A stretch of 64,000 bases of DNA from Mesorhizobium sp. L-2-11 (lineage in GTDB: Bacteria; Pseudomonadota; Alphaproteobacteria; Rhizobiales; Rhizobiaceae): positions 3,550,001 through 3,614,000 of the forward strand of contig NZ_AP023257.1 of the NCBI RefSeq assembly GCF_016756595.1, in the 5' to 3' direction. The translations under genes were made by a program, and so were the position numbers. The notes beneath the pieces are model-generated. The model was not told the origin of the DNA, did no database searches, and saw only the letters and a program-made list of their open reading frames with translations. Positions within the stretch are counted from its first letter, which is position 1. Each line of letters opens with the position of its first letter. Shown here piece after piece: positions 9,147 to 18,083 of this stretch.

Positions 9147-11380
9147 CCTTCCATGCCTTTCAGGTCGAGCTTCGAGAGGGGCAGGCTGCGGATACGCTGG
9201 CCCGTGAGCACCGAGGCGGCATTGACCACCGCCGGCGGCACGCCGGGCAGGCCAGGCTCGCCGACGCCGCCCATCGGCGCACCGCTTTCGACGATGCGAA
9301 CATGCACGCGCGGCATGCGGTCTGGAGGCAGGATCGGATAGCCGTCGAAATTGCGCGCCTGCGGCATGCCGTCGACATAGACGACTTCCTCCAGCAATGC
9401 CGAGGACAGGCCAAGTGCGACTGCCGAGTTCACCTGCGCCTCGATGATGGCCGGATTGACGATGCTTCCGGGATCGATGGCCACCCATATCTGGTGCACG
9501 ACGACCTCGCCGTCGCGCAGCGAGACTTCGGCGATCGTCGCCACCTCGCTGCCGAAGGGCGAGGCCATCGCGACGCCGCGCGCGCGGCGGCTGCCGTCCT
9601 CCGCCGCGAAGGGACCGCGCTTCCACCCCCCGGCCAGATCGGCGACTGCCTGCAGAAGCTTGCTGTGGCGCGGGCTGTCCGCGAGAAGCCGCAGCCGCAG
9701 TTCGTAGGGGTCCTGCTGACCTGCGTCGGCCATTTCATCGAAGAACGTCTCGTAGAAGAAGTCGTTCATCGAATGACCAACCGACCGCCAGAAGCCGATG
9801 ATCGCCGGATCATCGACGTGAACCTGGCCGACGCGCCGGTTCGCAATCGCATAGACCTTACCCGCGATGCCTTCGACGGCGGAGCTGTCCACCTTGTCCG
9901 GCTGGCGACCGAACCAACGTCCTGTCGGACCTTCACCCACCGCAACGGCATCCAGAGCGACCGGCAAACCGTCGCCGTCGAGACCGGCGCGGAAACGGGC
10001 TACCCCCATTGGTCTCATCGTGTCGCGCAGGAATTCCTCCTCGCGGCTCCAGATCAGCTTGACGGGACGACCTGCCGCCTTCGCCAGCAGGATCGCCTGC
10101 GGGAACGGATTGGCCGTCTGATAAAGGAAATGCCGCCCGAAGAAGCCGCCGAGCATAGGTGAGTGGATGATCACCTTGCCCGGCTCTATGCCTGCGACCT
10201 TTGCAGCCTCGGCCTGGAACATCTCGGGCGCCTGGTTTGGGATCCAAAGCTCGAGAGTCCCGTCGGCATTCCAACGCGCGATCGCCGAGGGCGGCTCGAG
10301 CTGCCCGTGCACGAGGTAGGGAGCGTCATAGGTCGCCTCCACGATCCGCGCTGCGCCGGCAAGGCTGCCTGCGGCATCGCCTTCCTGCTCGAAAGCGACG
10401 CCGTCTCCGGGTGTCGACTTCAACATTGCCTTGTGGGTCTCGGAGGAGAAATCAGCCGGCATGACGCGAGGCGTTGCAGCCGCAGGCTCCGTCCAGGTCA
10501 CCTGCAGGGCTTCCACCGCGCGGCGCGCCCGCCACCAGCTGTCAGCGACGACCGCCACGGCGCCGGCCAAGCGGTGAATCGAGTGCACGCCGGGCATGGC
10601 CTTAACCTCGGCCTCGTTCGTCAAGACGCCCGGCTCCCCGCCGAGGCGCGGGGTGTGCTGGACGGCGGCGTGAAGCATGCCGTCGACCTTGAGGTCGATT
10701 GCATACTGCGCGCGTCCCGTGGACTTGTCACGCGCGTCGAGCCTTGCGACCGGCTTGCCGATCCAGCGGAAGTCGGCACGGTCGCGCAGTACGACATCTG
10801 TCGGCACCGACAGAGCCGCGGCCGCATCGGCGAGCTCGCCGTAAGGGATCGCCCGCCCGGACGCTGCATGGATCACGCGGCCCGGTTCGGTGGACAGCTC
10901 CGAGATCGACAGCCCGAGCCGCGCGGCCGCTGCCTGCAGCAGCATCTGGCGTGCCGAGGCGCCAAGCTTGCGCATGGTCTCGTAGCTCGTGCGCACCGAC
11001 ATGCTGCCGCCGGTAAAGCGGCCGCCGCCGATCAGGAGATAATCGGGGCCGGGAGGCGCTCCCTCGACAGTAAAGTTGACGGGATCGACGTCCAGTTCCT
11101 CGCCGACGATCTGCGCCATGGCGGTGAAGATGCCTTGCCCGCCTTCGATGAAGGCACTGCGGAACAGCACGGTGCTGTCGGGGCGGATTTCCAGAAACGC
11201 ACTGACCCGACTTCCGGGCGTGATCGATTCGGCGGCCTGCGCCCGGGCGCGTCCGACCGGCACCGTGACGGATAGGACGAGCGCTGCGGCGCCACCGAGA
11301 AAGCCGCGGCGCGAGACGTTGAGCGGACCGTCCTCGCTGCCCGTGGACCGGTGGTTGCGAAGAGGAGTCATGTCGTTCAT
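9143..11380 (-). CDS. Molybdopterin-binding aldehyde/isoquinoline oxidoreductase, large subunit
   Basis: A 745-residue xanthine dehydrogenase-family catalytic subunit of the IorB type. The N-terminus has a twin-arginine signal (NVSRRGFLGG, RR at 24-25), so the heterodimer is assembled and exported to the periplasm. Internal signatures include IEGGQGIFTAMAQIVGEEL (cofactor region), GRAQYAIDLKVDGMLHAAV, and the C-terminal IGGVGE-equivalent GAPMGGVGEPGLPGVPPAVVNA with the active-site Glu. It follows the [2Fe-2S] subunit gene by 10 nt in the same operon. The usual cytochrome acceptor gene just downstream is broken. The substrate (aldehyde or N-heterocycle) cannot be predicted. Confidence 0.88.
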   Translation of the reverse strand: MNDMTPLRNHRSTGSEDGPLNVSRRGFLGGAAALVLSVTVPVGRARAQAAESITPGSRVSAFLEIRPDSTVLFRSAFIEGGQGIFTAMAQIVGEELDVDPVNFTVEGAPPGPDYLLIGGGRFTGGSMSVRTSYETMRKLGASARQMLLQAAAARLGLSISELSTEPGRVIHAASGRAIPYGELADAAAALSVPTDVVLRDRADFRWIGKPVARLDARDKSTGRAQYAIDLKVDGMLHAAVQHTPRLGGEPGVLTNEAEVKAMPGVHSIHRLAGAVAVVADSWWRARRAVEALQVTWTEPAAATPRVMPADFSSETHKAMLKSTPGDGVAFEQEGDAAGSLAGAARIVEATYDAPYLVHGQLEPPSAIARWNADGTLELWIPNQAPEMFQAEAAKVAGIEPGKVIIHSPMLGGFFGRHFLYQTANPFPQAILLAKAAGRPVKLIWSREEEFLRDTMRPMGVARFRAGLDGDGLPVALDAVAVGEGPTGRWFGRQPDKVDSSAVEGIAGKVYAIANRRVGQVHVDDPAIIGFWRSVGHSMNDFFYETFFDEMADAGQQDPYELRLRLLADSPRHSKLLQAVADLAGGWKRGPFAAEDGSRRARGVAMASPFGSEVATIAEVSLRDGEVVVHQIWVAIDPGSIVNPAIIEAQVNSAVALGLSSALLEEVVYVDGMPQARNFDGYPILPPDRMPRVHVRIVESGAPMGGVGEPGLPGVPPAVVNAASVLTGQRIRSLPLSKLDLKGMEG

Positions 11381-11390
11381 GGTTTCCTCC

Positions 11391-11837
11391 TCACGCCTGC
11401 GCGGCCTGCCGGACGGCAGCCGAGATCGCGTTGTAGGTGCCGCAGCGGCAGAGGTTCACCATTGCGCCGGCGATATCCTCCTCGGTCGGCTGCGGGGTCT
11501 GCTTGAGCAGCGCCGTCGCAGCCATCACCTGGCCGGACTGGCAGTAGCCGCATTGCGGCACCTGATTGGCGACCCACGCCTCGACCACCTTCCGGCCCTC
11601 GGTATCCTGTTCGATCGCCTCGATCGTCGTGACCGCCGTTCCGACGACGCCGTCGACCGTCGTCACGCAGGATCGCGTGGCCTGTCCGTCGATCAGCACC
11701 GTGCATGCGCCGCACTGGGCGACGCCGCAGCCATACTTCGTTCCGGTCATGCCCAGCGTGTCACGTAGCACCCAGAGCAGCGGCGTATCCGGTTCGACGT
11801 CGACCTGAAATGTCGAGCCGTTGATGGTCAGTTCCAT
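11391..11837 (-). CDS. [2Fe-2S] subunit of the molybdenum oxidoreductase (IorA-like)
   Basis: A 148-residue electron-transfer subunit with two [2Fe-2S] clusters. The N-terminal plant-type ferredoxin site is GCGVAQCGACTVLIDG followed by SC. The C-terminal helical cluster site is QCGYCQSGQVMAA plus NLCRCGTYNAI. The ATG at 11837 gives the family's normal MELTINGSTFQVDVE start; the frame is open 36 nt further but with no better site. It has no Tat signal, as expected for a subunit carried out with the large subunit. First gene of the operon; it diverges from a LysR gene that probably controls it. Confidence 0.9.
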   Translation of the reverse strand: MELTINGSTFQVDVEPDTPLLWVLRDTLGMTGTKYGCGVAQCGACTVLIDGQATRSCVTTVDGVVGTAVTTIEAIEQDTEGRKVVEAWVANQVPQCGYCQSGQVMAATALLKQTPQPTEEDIAGAMVNLCRCGTYNAISAAVRQAAQA

Positions 11838-11996
11838 GGCCTTCACCTTTTTGGTTCGCGGGAAAGCCAACACGACTGGCTGCCGGCTTGTCGGACCTGC
11901 AGGCTAGCCGCTCCCGATCAACAGCACTAGGACGTTAATTCGCTTGCATTGATCGATGGGAGACATAAATCTTCAGCGATCGGTTTGGGAAACGGC

Positions 11997-12893
11997 ATGG
12001 CTAGGCAAGACTTCAACGACCTCTTGTGGTTCCTCGCCGTTGCCGAGGAAAAGAGCTTCACGCGCGCCGCGGCAAAGCTCGGCGTCACGCAGTCGACCCT
12101 CAGCCACACGATCAAGCGGTTGGAAACGCGTATGGGCATCAGGCTGCTCACGCGCACGACCCGCAGCGTGGCGACGACCGAGGCCGGCGAGCGCCTGCGG
12201 CAGTCGCTTGCACCGCGTGTTGCCGAAATCGAAGCGGAGATCGCCGCGCTGATGGAGTTTCGCGACAAGCCCGCCGGAACCATCCGGCTGACCCTTTCGG
12301 ATCACGCGTTCGACAGCCTCGTCTGGCCGAAGCTCAGGCCGGCGCTCGCAACCTATCCCGACATCAAGCTGGAACTCAGCATCGACAACGGACTGCGCAA
12401 CATCGTCGAGGATGGCTTCGACGCCGGCGTTCGATTGGGTGAAAGCGTCGAGAAGGACATGATTGCCGTCCGTATTGGCCCGGACTGGCGCATGGTCGCT
12501 GCGGCTTCGCCCGACTATTTCGACGCGCATCCCACGCCCCGGCATCCTCAGGAGTTGATCCAGCACAACTGCATGAACATGCGCCAGACACGTGGCGGCG
12601 GGCTCTATGCCTGGGAGTTCGAGAAGGACGGTCATGAGCTGCGCGTCCGGGTCGATGGGCAACTCACCTTCAACGCCTCCTACGCCATGGTCGATGCGGC
12701 TTTGAAGGGGTACGGCATCGCCTTCGTGCCGGAGGACCTCGTCGAGCGTCACATCGCATCCGGCAAGCTCGTGCAGGTGCTCGATGACTGGTGCCCGAAA
12801 TTCCCGGGTTACTACGTCTATTATCCGAGCCGACGGCAGAACCTGCCAGCGTTCAAGGTTATCATCGATGCCCTGCGCTATGGCGGGGCTTGA
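11997..12893 (+). CDS. LysR-family transcriptional regulator
   Basis: 298 residues, the typical LysR length. The winged HTH is at residues 1-60 (DFNDLLWFLAVAEEKSFTRAAAKLGVTQSTLSHTIKRLE reads as helix-turn-helix, with RLLTRTTRSVATTEAG as the wing). A substrate-binding domain follows, containing DGFDAGVRLGESVEKDMIAVRI. The ATG at 11997 is chosen because it places the HTH at the normal distance from the N-terminus. It is divergent from the iorAB-like operon across 159 nt, so control of that operon is the simplest inference. Confidence 0.88.
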   Translation: MARQDFNDLLWFLAVAEEKSFTRAAAKLGVTQSTLSHTIKRLETRMGIRLLTRTTRSVATTEAGERLRQSLAPRVAEIEAEIAALMEFRDKPAGTIRLTLSDHAFDSLVWPKLRPALATYPDIKLELSIDNGLRNIVEDGFDAGVRLGESVEKDMIAVRIGPDWRMVAAASPDYFDAHPTPRHPQELIQHNCMNMRQTRGGGLYAWEFEKDGHELRVRVDGQLTFNASYAMVDAALKGYGIAFVPEDLVERHIASGKLVQVLDDWCPKFPGYYVYYPSRRQNLPAFKVIIDALRYGGA

Positions 12894-13050
12894 AAGCGCT
12901 GCGGCTTCCTCCAGCGGTCGCTCAACATGGCGGAAGCGTCATTCAGGCGCGTTCACTATCGCCCGTCGGCCGCTAGTCAGACCCGAAGCGGCATTTTGAC
13001 GGCCCGCCGCCTGGCCATGGCGCTGCAGGCATGCGCAACCTGCTTGATGG

Positions 13051-14241
13051 TCAGGGCAAAGCCCTCCGGGTTGTGCGCCATGCGACGAGTGCAAGCAGTG
13101 ATGACCCGTAGAGCAGCGCCGCACCAAACGCGAATGCGCCCCACCACCCGATCGCGTCGAACAGCGTTCCTCCGATCGCCGCACCACCGGTGATGGCGAG
13201 TTGGATGGTCGCGACCTGGAGACCGCCTCCGGCCTCCGCATCATCCGGCAGCGTGCGGCTCAGCCATGTCCCCCATGCCACGGGGGCGGCTGTGCCGAAG
13301 AACCCCCAGGCGAGAAGAAGCAGCGCGACGGGGACGGGCGTTGATCCGAGGGCGATCAGCGCGACGGCAAGGATCGACATGACGAGCGGGATCACGATCA
13401 GGATGCTGAACAGGCGCGTGTGCAGCAGCCGCCCGATGCACCAGGTGCCCGCGACACCCGCCAGTCCGATGACGAGGAGCATAGCCGAGAGCGCCGAAAT
13501 GCCGACCCCAGTGACGCTCTCGAGGAAGGGGCGAAGGTAAGTGAAGAGCGCGAACTGGCCCATGAAGAGAAACAGGATCGAAGCCATGCCGAGCGCGACT
13601 GGGCGGCGGCCAAGCAGCGCCAGCACATTGCCGGATACCGTTCTGCCGCGCGGCGGCAGCGGCGGCAGGCTGATCCATTGCCAGACCAGCGCCAGAAGAC
13701 CGAGCGGGACGACAAGGAAGAAGGCGCCGCGCCAGCCGACATAGGCCCCGAGAAAGCTGCCTAGCGGGGCGGCGATCGTGGCCGCGATCGCGTTCCCTGC
13801 ATTCAGCATGGCGAGGCCCTTCGGGACACGGTCTTCCGATACGAGGCGCATGACGATCGAAGTCGACATCGACCAAAAGCCACCGATCGCCACACCGAGG
13901 AGCGCACGACCGACCATCAGCAACGCGAAATTCGGCGCGAAGGTCGTCGCCAGACCGGAAACGATCAGGAGCACCGTGAAGCCGGTCACGACAAGCTTTC
14001 GGTCGATCCGGCGCGTAAGGTCGGCGACCAGCAGGCTGGTAACCACGGCAAAGGCGCCAGAGATCGAGATGGCCTGGCCAGTCCGGCCCTCTGAGATGCC
14101 GAGATCCACCGCGATCGGAGAGAGCAGGCTGACCGGCATGAACTCCGACGCAATCAGCACGGCGACGCACAGCGCCATCGACAGCACCGCGCCCCACGCC
14201 GTGCGGTCATCTAAAATCCGGGTGTCGTAGGTGGTTTCCAT
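13051..14241 (-). CDS. MFS efflux transporter, NepI-like
   Basis: A 396-residue, 12-helix major facilitator. It aligns well by eye with E. coli NepI (purine ribonucleoside exporter): FMPVSLLSPIAVDLGISEG near the N-terminus, LLMVGRALLGVAIGGFWSMS in helix 4, AAPLGSFLGAYVGWR in helix 5, and QVATIQLAITGGAAIGG in helix 11. It is an inner-membrane drug:H+ antiporter-type protein. Whether it exports nucleosides or another compound is not shown by sequence. It lies between two LysR-type genes and may be controlled by one of them. Confidence 0.82.
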   Translation of the reverse strand: METTYDTRILDDRTAWGAVLSMALCVAVLIASEFMPVSLLSPIAVDLGISEGRTGQAISISGAFAVVTSLLVADLTRRIDRKLVVTGFTVLLIVSGLATTFAPNFALLMVGRALLGVAIGGFWSMSTSIVMRLVSEDRVPKGLAMLNAGNAIAATIAAPLGSFLGAYVGWRGAFFLVVPLGLLALVWQWISLPPLPPRGRTVSGNVLALLGRRPVALGMASILFLFMGQFALFTYLRPFLESVTGVGISALSAMLLVIGLAGVAGTWCIGRLLHTRLFSILIVIPLVMSILAVALIALGSTPVPVALLLLAWGFFGTAAPVAWGTWLSRTLPDDAEAGGGLQVATIQLAITGGAAIGGTLFDAIGWWGAFAFGAALLYGSSLLALVAWRTTRRALP

Positions 14242-14421
14242 GACGGGCGTCCTGACAAGCGGCAGGCGGCGCGTTCACGCCGCCAGTTCACCGCTCGCTC
14301 AGGAAAATAGCGCCCCAATGTCGATCGCATTAGATCGATCAATCCACTTGGACTTATCGGTCAGGTTCATGAATGGCGACTCTGGGGCTGCTGACGAAGG
14401 TGCGCGTACAAACGTCAGACT

Positions 14422-15012
14422 TCACCAGGCCGGCGCCGTTTCCTTGGATGTACATGCTTTTTTGTCATCGATGAACGCACCCATCGCGGCGAGGTGCTCG
14501 GCGAAGCCGGCAACGAACCGCCTGACCTTCAACGGAATGAAGCGGTTCGATGGATACACCGCATGCACGTGGTGCGGTGCGTAGTGCCAGTCCGGCAGCA
14601 CATATTCGAGCCGCTCTTGCGCAACGAGCGGGTCGAGTATCACCTTGTGCCCGAGACCGATGCCGATGCCAGACAGCAGTGCCTGCTGGTTAAGGAGCGA
14701 ATTGTTGGAGCACATCGTCGGCCGGATTCGCACCTCGGCCTTTTCGCCGCCTGGGCCGGTAAGCGGAACGATATCGCGCGTCGTGACATGGGCATAAAGC
14801 AGGTAGTCATGCTCGGCAAGATCCTCAGGCCGCCGCGGCCGTCCCATCCGGTCGAGATAGTCCGGCGTTGCCGCAAGGCGTCGCTCCATCATCCCGAGCT
14901 TGCGCACGATCAGCCGATCGTCGTTGATGGTCCCCATGCGGATCACGACGTCGAGCCTTTCTGCGATCACGTCGACGAAGCTGTCGGTCAGCGCCACGTC
15001 AAGGCGGTCCAT
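14422..15012 (-). pseudogene. LysR regulator lacking its DNA-binding domain (5'-truncated)
   Basis: 196 residues that correspond only to the substrate-binding domain of a LysR protein: RLDVALTDSFVDVIAERLDVVIRMG, ATPDYLDRMGRPRRPEDLAEH, then the usual C-terminal YPSNRFIPLKVRRFVAGF. The first about 100 residues (HTH and linker) are absent. Upstream in frame there is a TAA within 11 codons and no HTH relic. The homology begins 2 codons after an ATG at 15012 that carries a GGAGAG ribosome site 8 nt upstream, so a domain-only protein could be made. It is divergent from the second MBL hydrolase, probably its former target. Confidence 0.8.
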
Positions 15013-15154
15013 GATAGCAACTCTCCGTTGTAATTAATAAGCAAGGGTAATAGCTGATATAAAATAGTGGCAAGTTCAAAAAGCTGAACCTGTGAAGTAG
15101 ATCCGTCTTGCTCTGACCCGGAGCCTCTACGATCCCCCAACCGGAGTTGATGCC

Positions 15155-16123
15155 ATGACGCTTTCCCGCCGTCATTTTCTCGCCAGTGCCGGCCTAGCCG
15201 GCGGCGCGCTTCTAGCCGACGCCTCCGCTCCGGCACTGGCCCGCGCGCCGCTGGCTCACGCTCCTACCCTTGGCGCGCTGCGCCGCAAAGTGGGTTCGAT
15301 CGAGGTCACGGCGCTGCTGGACGGCTATATCGACATTGGTTCCGAGTTGGTCATCGGGCTCGCTGAGGCCGATGCGGAGCGGCTGGCTGAGGCCAGTTTC
15401 CAGAAGCCCGGACCGCGCCGGGCACCGGTCAATGCCTATCTCATCAACCTGGGCGACCGTCTGGTGCTCGTCGACGCCGGTACGTCGGACAGCATGGGCC
15501 CGTCACTCGGCCGACTTCCGGCCGCTATCGAGGCGGCCGGCGTCTCTCCGGACCAGATCGACACATTGCTGATTACCCACATGCACCCCGACCATATCAA
15601 CGGCGTGCTGACTCCCGCCGGCCAGGCGCTGTTTGCCAATGCCGAGCTCGTCGTCACCGCCACCGACTACGCGTTCTGGCACGACGACACGAACATGAAC
15701 CAGGCGCCGGACGAGGCGAAGCCGTTCTTCATCGGCGCACGCAAGGCTGTCGCCGCTTATGCGGACCGCCTGCGACAAGTGGACGGCGAGCGCGAGGCGC
15801 TCGGCTCGATCCGCACCGTGCCGCTGCCCGGCCACACTCCGGGCCATGCCGGCTTCATCGTCGAATCGGACGGCGAGGCGCTGTTCATCTGGGGTGATGT
15901 CGTGCACATGGCGACCTACCAGTTCGCGCGCCCGGACTGGAGCATCGCCTTCGATGTCGATTCCAAACTGGCTGCCGAAACGCGCAAGCGGACCCTCGAC
16001 CGGGTCGCCGCTGACCGGATGCTGATCGCCGGCATGCATTTGCCGTTCCCCGGCATCGGCCATGTGGCGCGCGATGGCGACGCATATCGCTTCGTGCCGG
16101 ACGAATGGTCCTATGCACTGTAG
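15155..16123 (+). CDS. Tat-exported MBL-fold metallo-hydrolase (copy 2)
   Basis: A 322-residue paralogue of the hydrolase at 5472. Twin-arginine signal MTLSRRHFLASAG ending in ALARAP. The zinc site is THMHPDH (H142, H144, D146, H147). PGHTPGH and WGDVVHM follow, and the C-terminal MHLPFPGIGHVAR is shared with copy 1. A GGAG ribosome site lies 8 nt before ATG. Predicted periplasmic metallohydrolase of unknown substrate. It is divergent from the truncated LysR gene across a 142-nt AT-rich gap that should contain its promoter. GC content is higher than in copy 1, so the two are unlikely to be a recent local duplication. Confidence 0.86.
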   Translation: MTLSRRHFLASAGLAGGALLADASAPALARAPLAHAPTLGALRRKVGSIEVTALLDGYIDIGSELVIGLAEADAERLAEASFQKPGPRRAPVNAYLINLGDRLVLVDAGTSDSMGPSLGRLPAAIEAAGVSPDQIDTLLITHMHPDHINGVLTPAGQALFANAELVVTATDYAFWHDDTNMNQAPDEAKPFFIGARKAVAAYADRLRQVDGEREALGSIRTVPLPGHTPGHAGFIVESDGEALFIWGDVVHMATYQFARPDWSIAFDVDSKLAAETRKRTLDRVAADRMLIAGMHLPFPGIGHVARDGDAYRFVPDEWSYAL

Positions 16124-16241
16124 CGGCGGCCAGCGCGGGAAGGGGCGATCATAGCCCCGCTTTCAGAGCTGTCACTTCCTGACAAGAACGGCCGAGATGG
16201 ATCATCTCCCGTCGCTCACAGCGGGTGCCATGCGCCAGACG

Positions 16242-17021
16242 CTAGAACGCGCTGACGTAGAGGCCGCCGTCGACCGGTATGTTCTGCCCGGTCAGGTAGC
16301 CGGCGTGAACCGAGCACAGGAAGGCGCAGATCTGGCCGAATTCCTCCGGCGTGCCGAGCCGCTTGGCCGGAACGTTGGCTGCTGCCTGGGCCTTGCGTGC
16401 GGCGGCGGCAGCCGGATCTTCAGGGGTGCCGGCTTCGTGCGGAGGGCGCAGCCGGTCGGTGTCGAGCTTGCCCGGCAGCATGTTGTTGATCGTCACATTG
16501 CGGTCGATCACCGTCCGCGCGACGCCGGCAAGGAACGAGGTCAGGCCGGCGCGCGCGCCGGACGACAGATCGAGGCCGGGAATGGGAACATAGACCGACA
16601 GCGAGGTGATGTTGACGATGCGGCCAAAGCCGCGCTCGGCCATGCCGTCGATCACAGCCTGAACCAGCTCGACCGGGGTCACCATGTTCTGGGTGACGCC
16701 TTCGAGGATCTTTTCGCGGTCGAGCTCGCGGAAATCGCGAAACGGCGGTCCGCCATTGTTGTTGACGAGGATATCGGGATCGGGACAGGCGGCAAGTAGC
16801 GCCTTCTGTAGCTCGGGCTTCGACACGTCGCCGACAATCTCGGTCACCTCAACGCCGAATCTTTCGCGCAGTTCGGCGGCGGTCTTGGCCAGCTGGTCGG
16901 CGTTGCGCCCGTTGACGACCAGATCACAGCCGGCTTCGGCCAGCGCTATGGCGCAACCGCGCCCAAGGCCCTTGCTCGAAGCACAGACGATGGCCTTTTT
17001 TCCGCGAATACCGAGATCCAT
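16242..17021 (-). CDS. SDR-family oxidoreductase with altered catalytic motif
   Basis: A 259-residue Rossmann-fold protein of the FabG-like short-chain dehydrogenase group. The usual TGxxxGIG coenzyme motif reads ASSKGLGRG near residue 14. The NNAG motif reads NNNGGPP. The catalytic YxxxK is replaced: the segment is LSSGARAGLTSF, so the Tyr and Lys positions are Ser and Arg. It matches the known BKR-like subgroup that lacks the standard tetrad, so the standard hydride-transfer mechanism is doubtful. Single gene, divergent from the LpxH-like gene at 17141. Confidence 0.85.
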   Translation of the reverse strand: MDLGIRGKKAIVCASSKGLGRGCAIALAEAGCDLVVNGRNADQLAKTAAELRERFGVEVTEIVGDVSKPELQKALLAACPDPDILVNNNGGPPFRDFRELDREKILEGVTQNMVTPVELVQAVIDGMAERGFGRIVNITSLSVYVPIPGLDLSSGARAGLTSFLAGVARTVIDRNVTINNMLPGKLDTDRLRPPHEAGTPEDPAAAAARKAQAAANVPAKRLGTPEEFGQICAFLCSVHAGYLTGQNIPVDGGLYVSAF

Positions 17022-17140
17022 GGCGATTTCTCCTCTGATTGGGGTCGCAACCTACTCTTGGGGCTGGACCAATCGCAACCGTCATACGGTTGTTGCATGA
17101 ATCGGGGCATAGGCTGCACGAGAGCAACGGTGAGAATCCA

Positions 17141-17971
17141 ATGCCTGGCGCAGAGCCCCGCACATTCCGCAGCATGTTCATCTCCGACGTCCATCTCGGA
17201 TCGAAGGCGGCGAAGGCCGAGTTCCTGATCGATTTTCTGCGCCATCACGACGCCGATATCATCTATCTCGTCGGCGACATCGTCGACGGCTGGCGGCTGA
17301 GGCGGAACTGGCACTGGCCGCAAAGCCACAATGACGTCGTCCAGAAATTGCTGCGCAAGGCGCGCAAGGGCGCCAGCATCACCTACATCGCCGGCAATCA
17401 CGACGAGTTCGCGCGCCAGTTCCAGGGCGTGCATTTCGGCGGCATCGTCGTCGCCGACCGCGTCATCCACGAGACCGCCGACGGCAAACGCTTTCTTGTC
17501 ATCCATGGCGACCAGTTCGACACCGTCGTCCACAATGCGCGCTGGCTGGCCTATCTCGGCGACTACGCCTATGACGCGGCGATGCTGGTCAACCGCGTGG
17601 TGACGCGGCTTCGCCAACTGCTTGGCCTGCCATACTGGTCGTTTTCGTCCTGGGCCAAGGTCAACGTCAAGAAGGCGGTGAATTTCATCGGCTCTTTTCA
17701 GACCATGCTGACCGAGGAAGCGCGCCGTTCGCATGTCGACGGCGTGATCTGCGGTCACATCCACCATGCCGCGATCGAAAACTACGAGGACGTGCAGTAC
17801 ATCAACACCGGCGACTGGGTGGAGAGCTGCACCGCAGTGGTCGAGCATTTCGACGGCCAGATGGAGATCCTGCACTGGGCGCATGTCCTGCCGGAGGCTC
17901 CGGTCGGCGGCGAAGTGCTGGTGCCGATCGACATCGTCGCCATCAAGGGCAGGGCAGTCCAGGCTGCCTGA
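17141..17971 (+). CDS. LpxH-like UDP-2,3-diacylglucosamine diphosphatase / calcineurin-like phosphoesterase
   Basis: A 276-residue binuclear metallophosphoesterase. All five motifs are present: SDVHLGS, VGDIVDGW, GNHDE, VIHGDQFD and CGHIHHA. The arrangement and the RRNWHWPQ segment match proteins usually annotated as UDP-2,3-diacylglucosamine diphosphatase of lipid A synthesis. Many alphaproteobacteria use LpxI for that step, so this may be a related phosphatase acting on another lipid-linked substrate. The frame is open from 17039, but ATG 17141 starts the domain at the normal distance and follows GGTGAG. Confidence 0.8.
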   Translation: MPGAEPRTFRSMFISDVHLGSKAAKAEFLIDFLRHHDADIIYLVGDIVDGWRLRRNWHWPQSHNDVVQKLLRKARKGASITYIAGNHDEFARQFQGVHFGGIVVADRVIHETADGKRFLVIHGDQFDTVVHNARWLAYLGDYAYDAAMLVNRVVTRLRQLLGLPYWSFSSWAKVNVKKAVNFIGSFQTMLTEEARRSHVDGVICGHIHHAAIENYEDVQYINTGDWVESCTAVVEHFDGQMEILHWAHVLPEAPVGGEVLVPIDIVAIKGRAVQAA

Positions 17972-18083
17972 CGCGACGATGCGTTAGCCCAGGCGGTTTC
18001 ATCGCTTTTTTCGCCATGTTATTGGATCGGCGTGCGTTGGGCTGGCCGGCCGGTCGAATGCCGCGCCGACGGATTGCCTGCTG

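Noticed and set aside
11838..11996. A LysR T-N11-A operator in the gap between the LysR and iorA-like genes
   Set aside because: An imperfect dyad near 11935-11952 (AAT...ATT) has the wrong spacing, so it was not listed as a feature.
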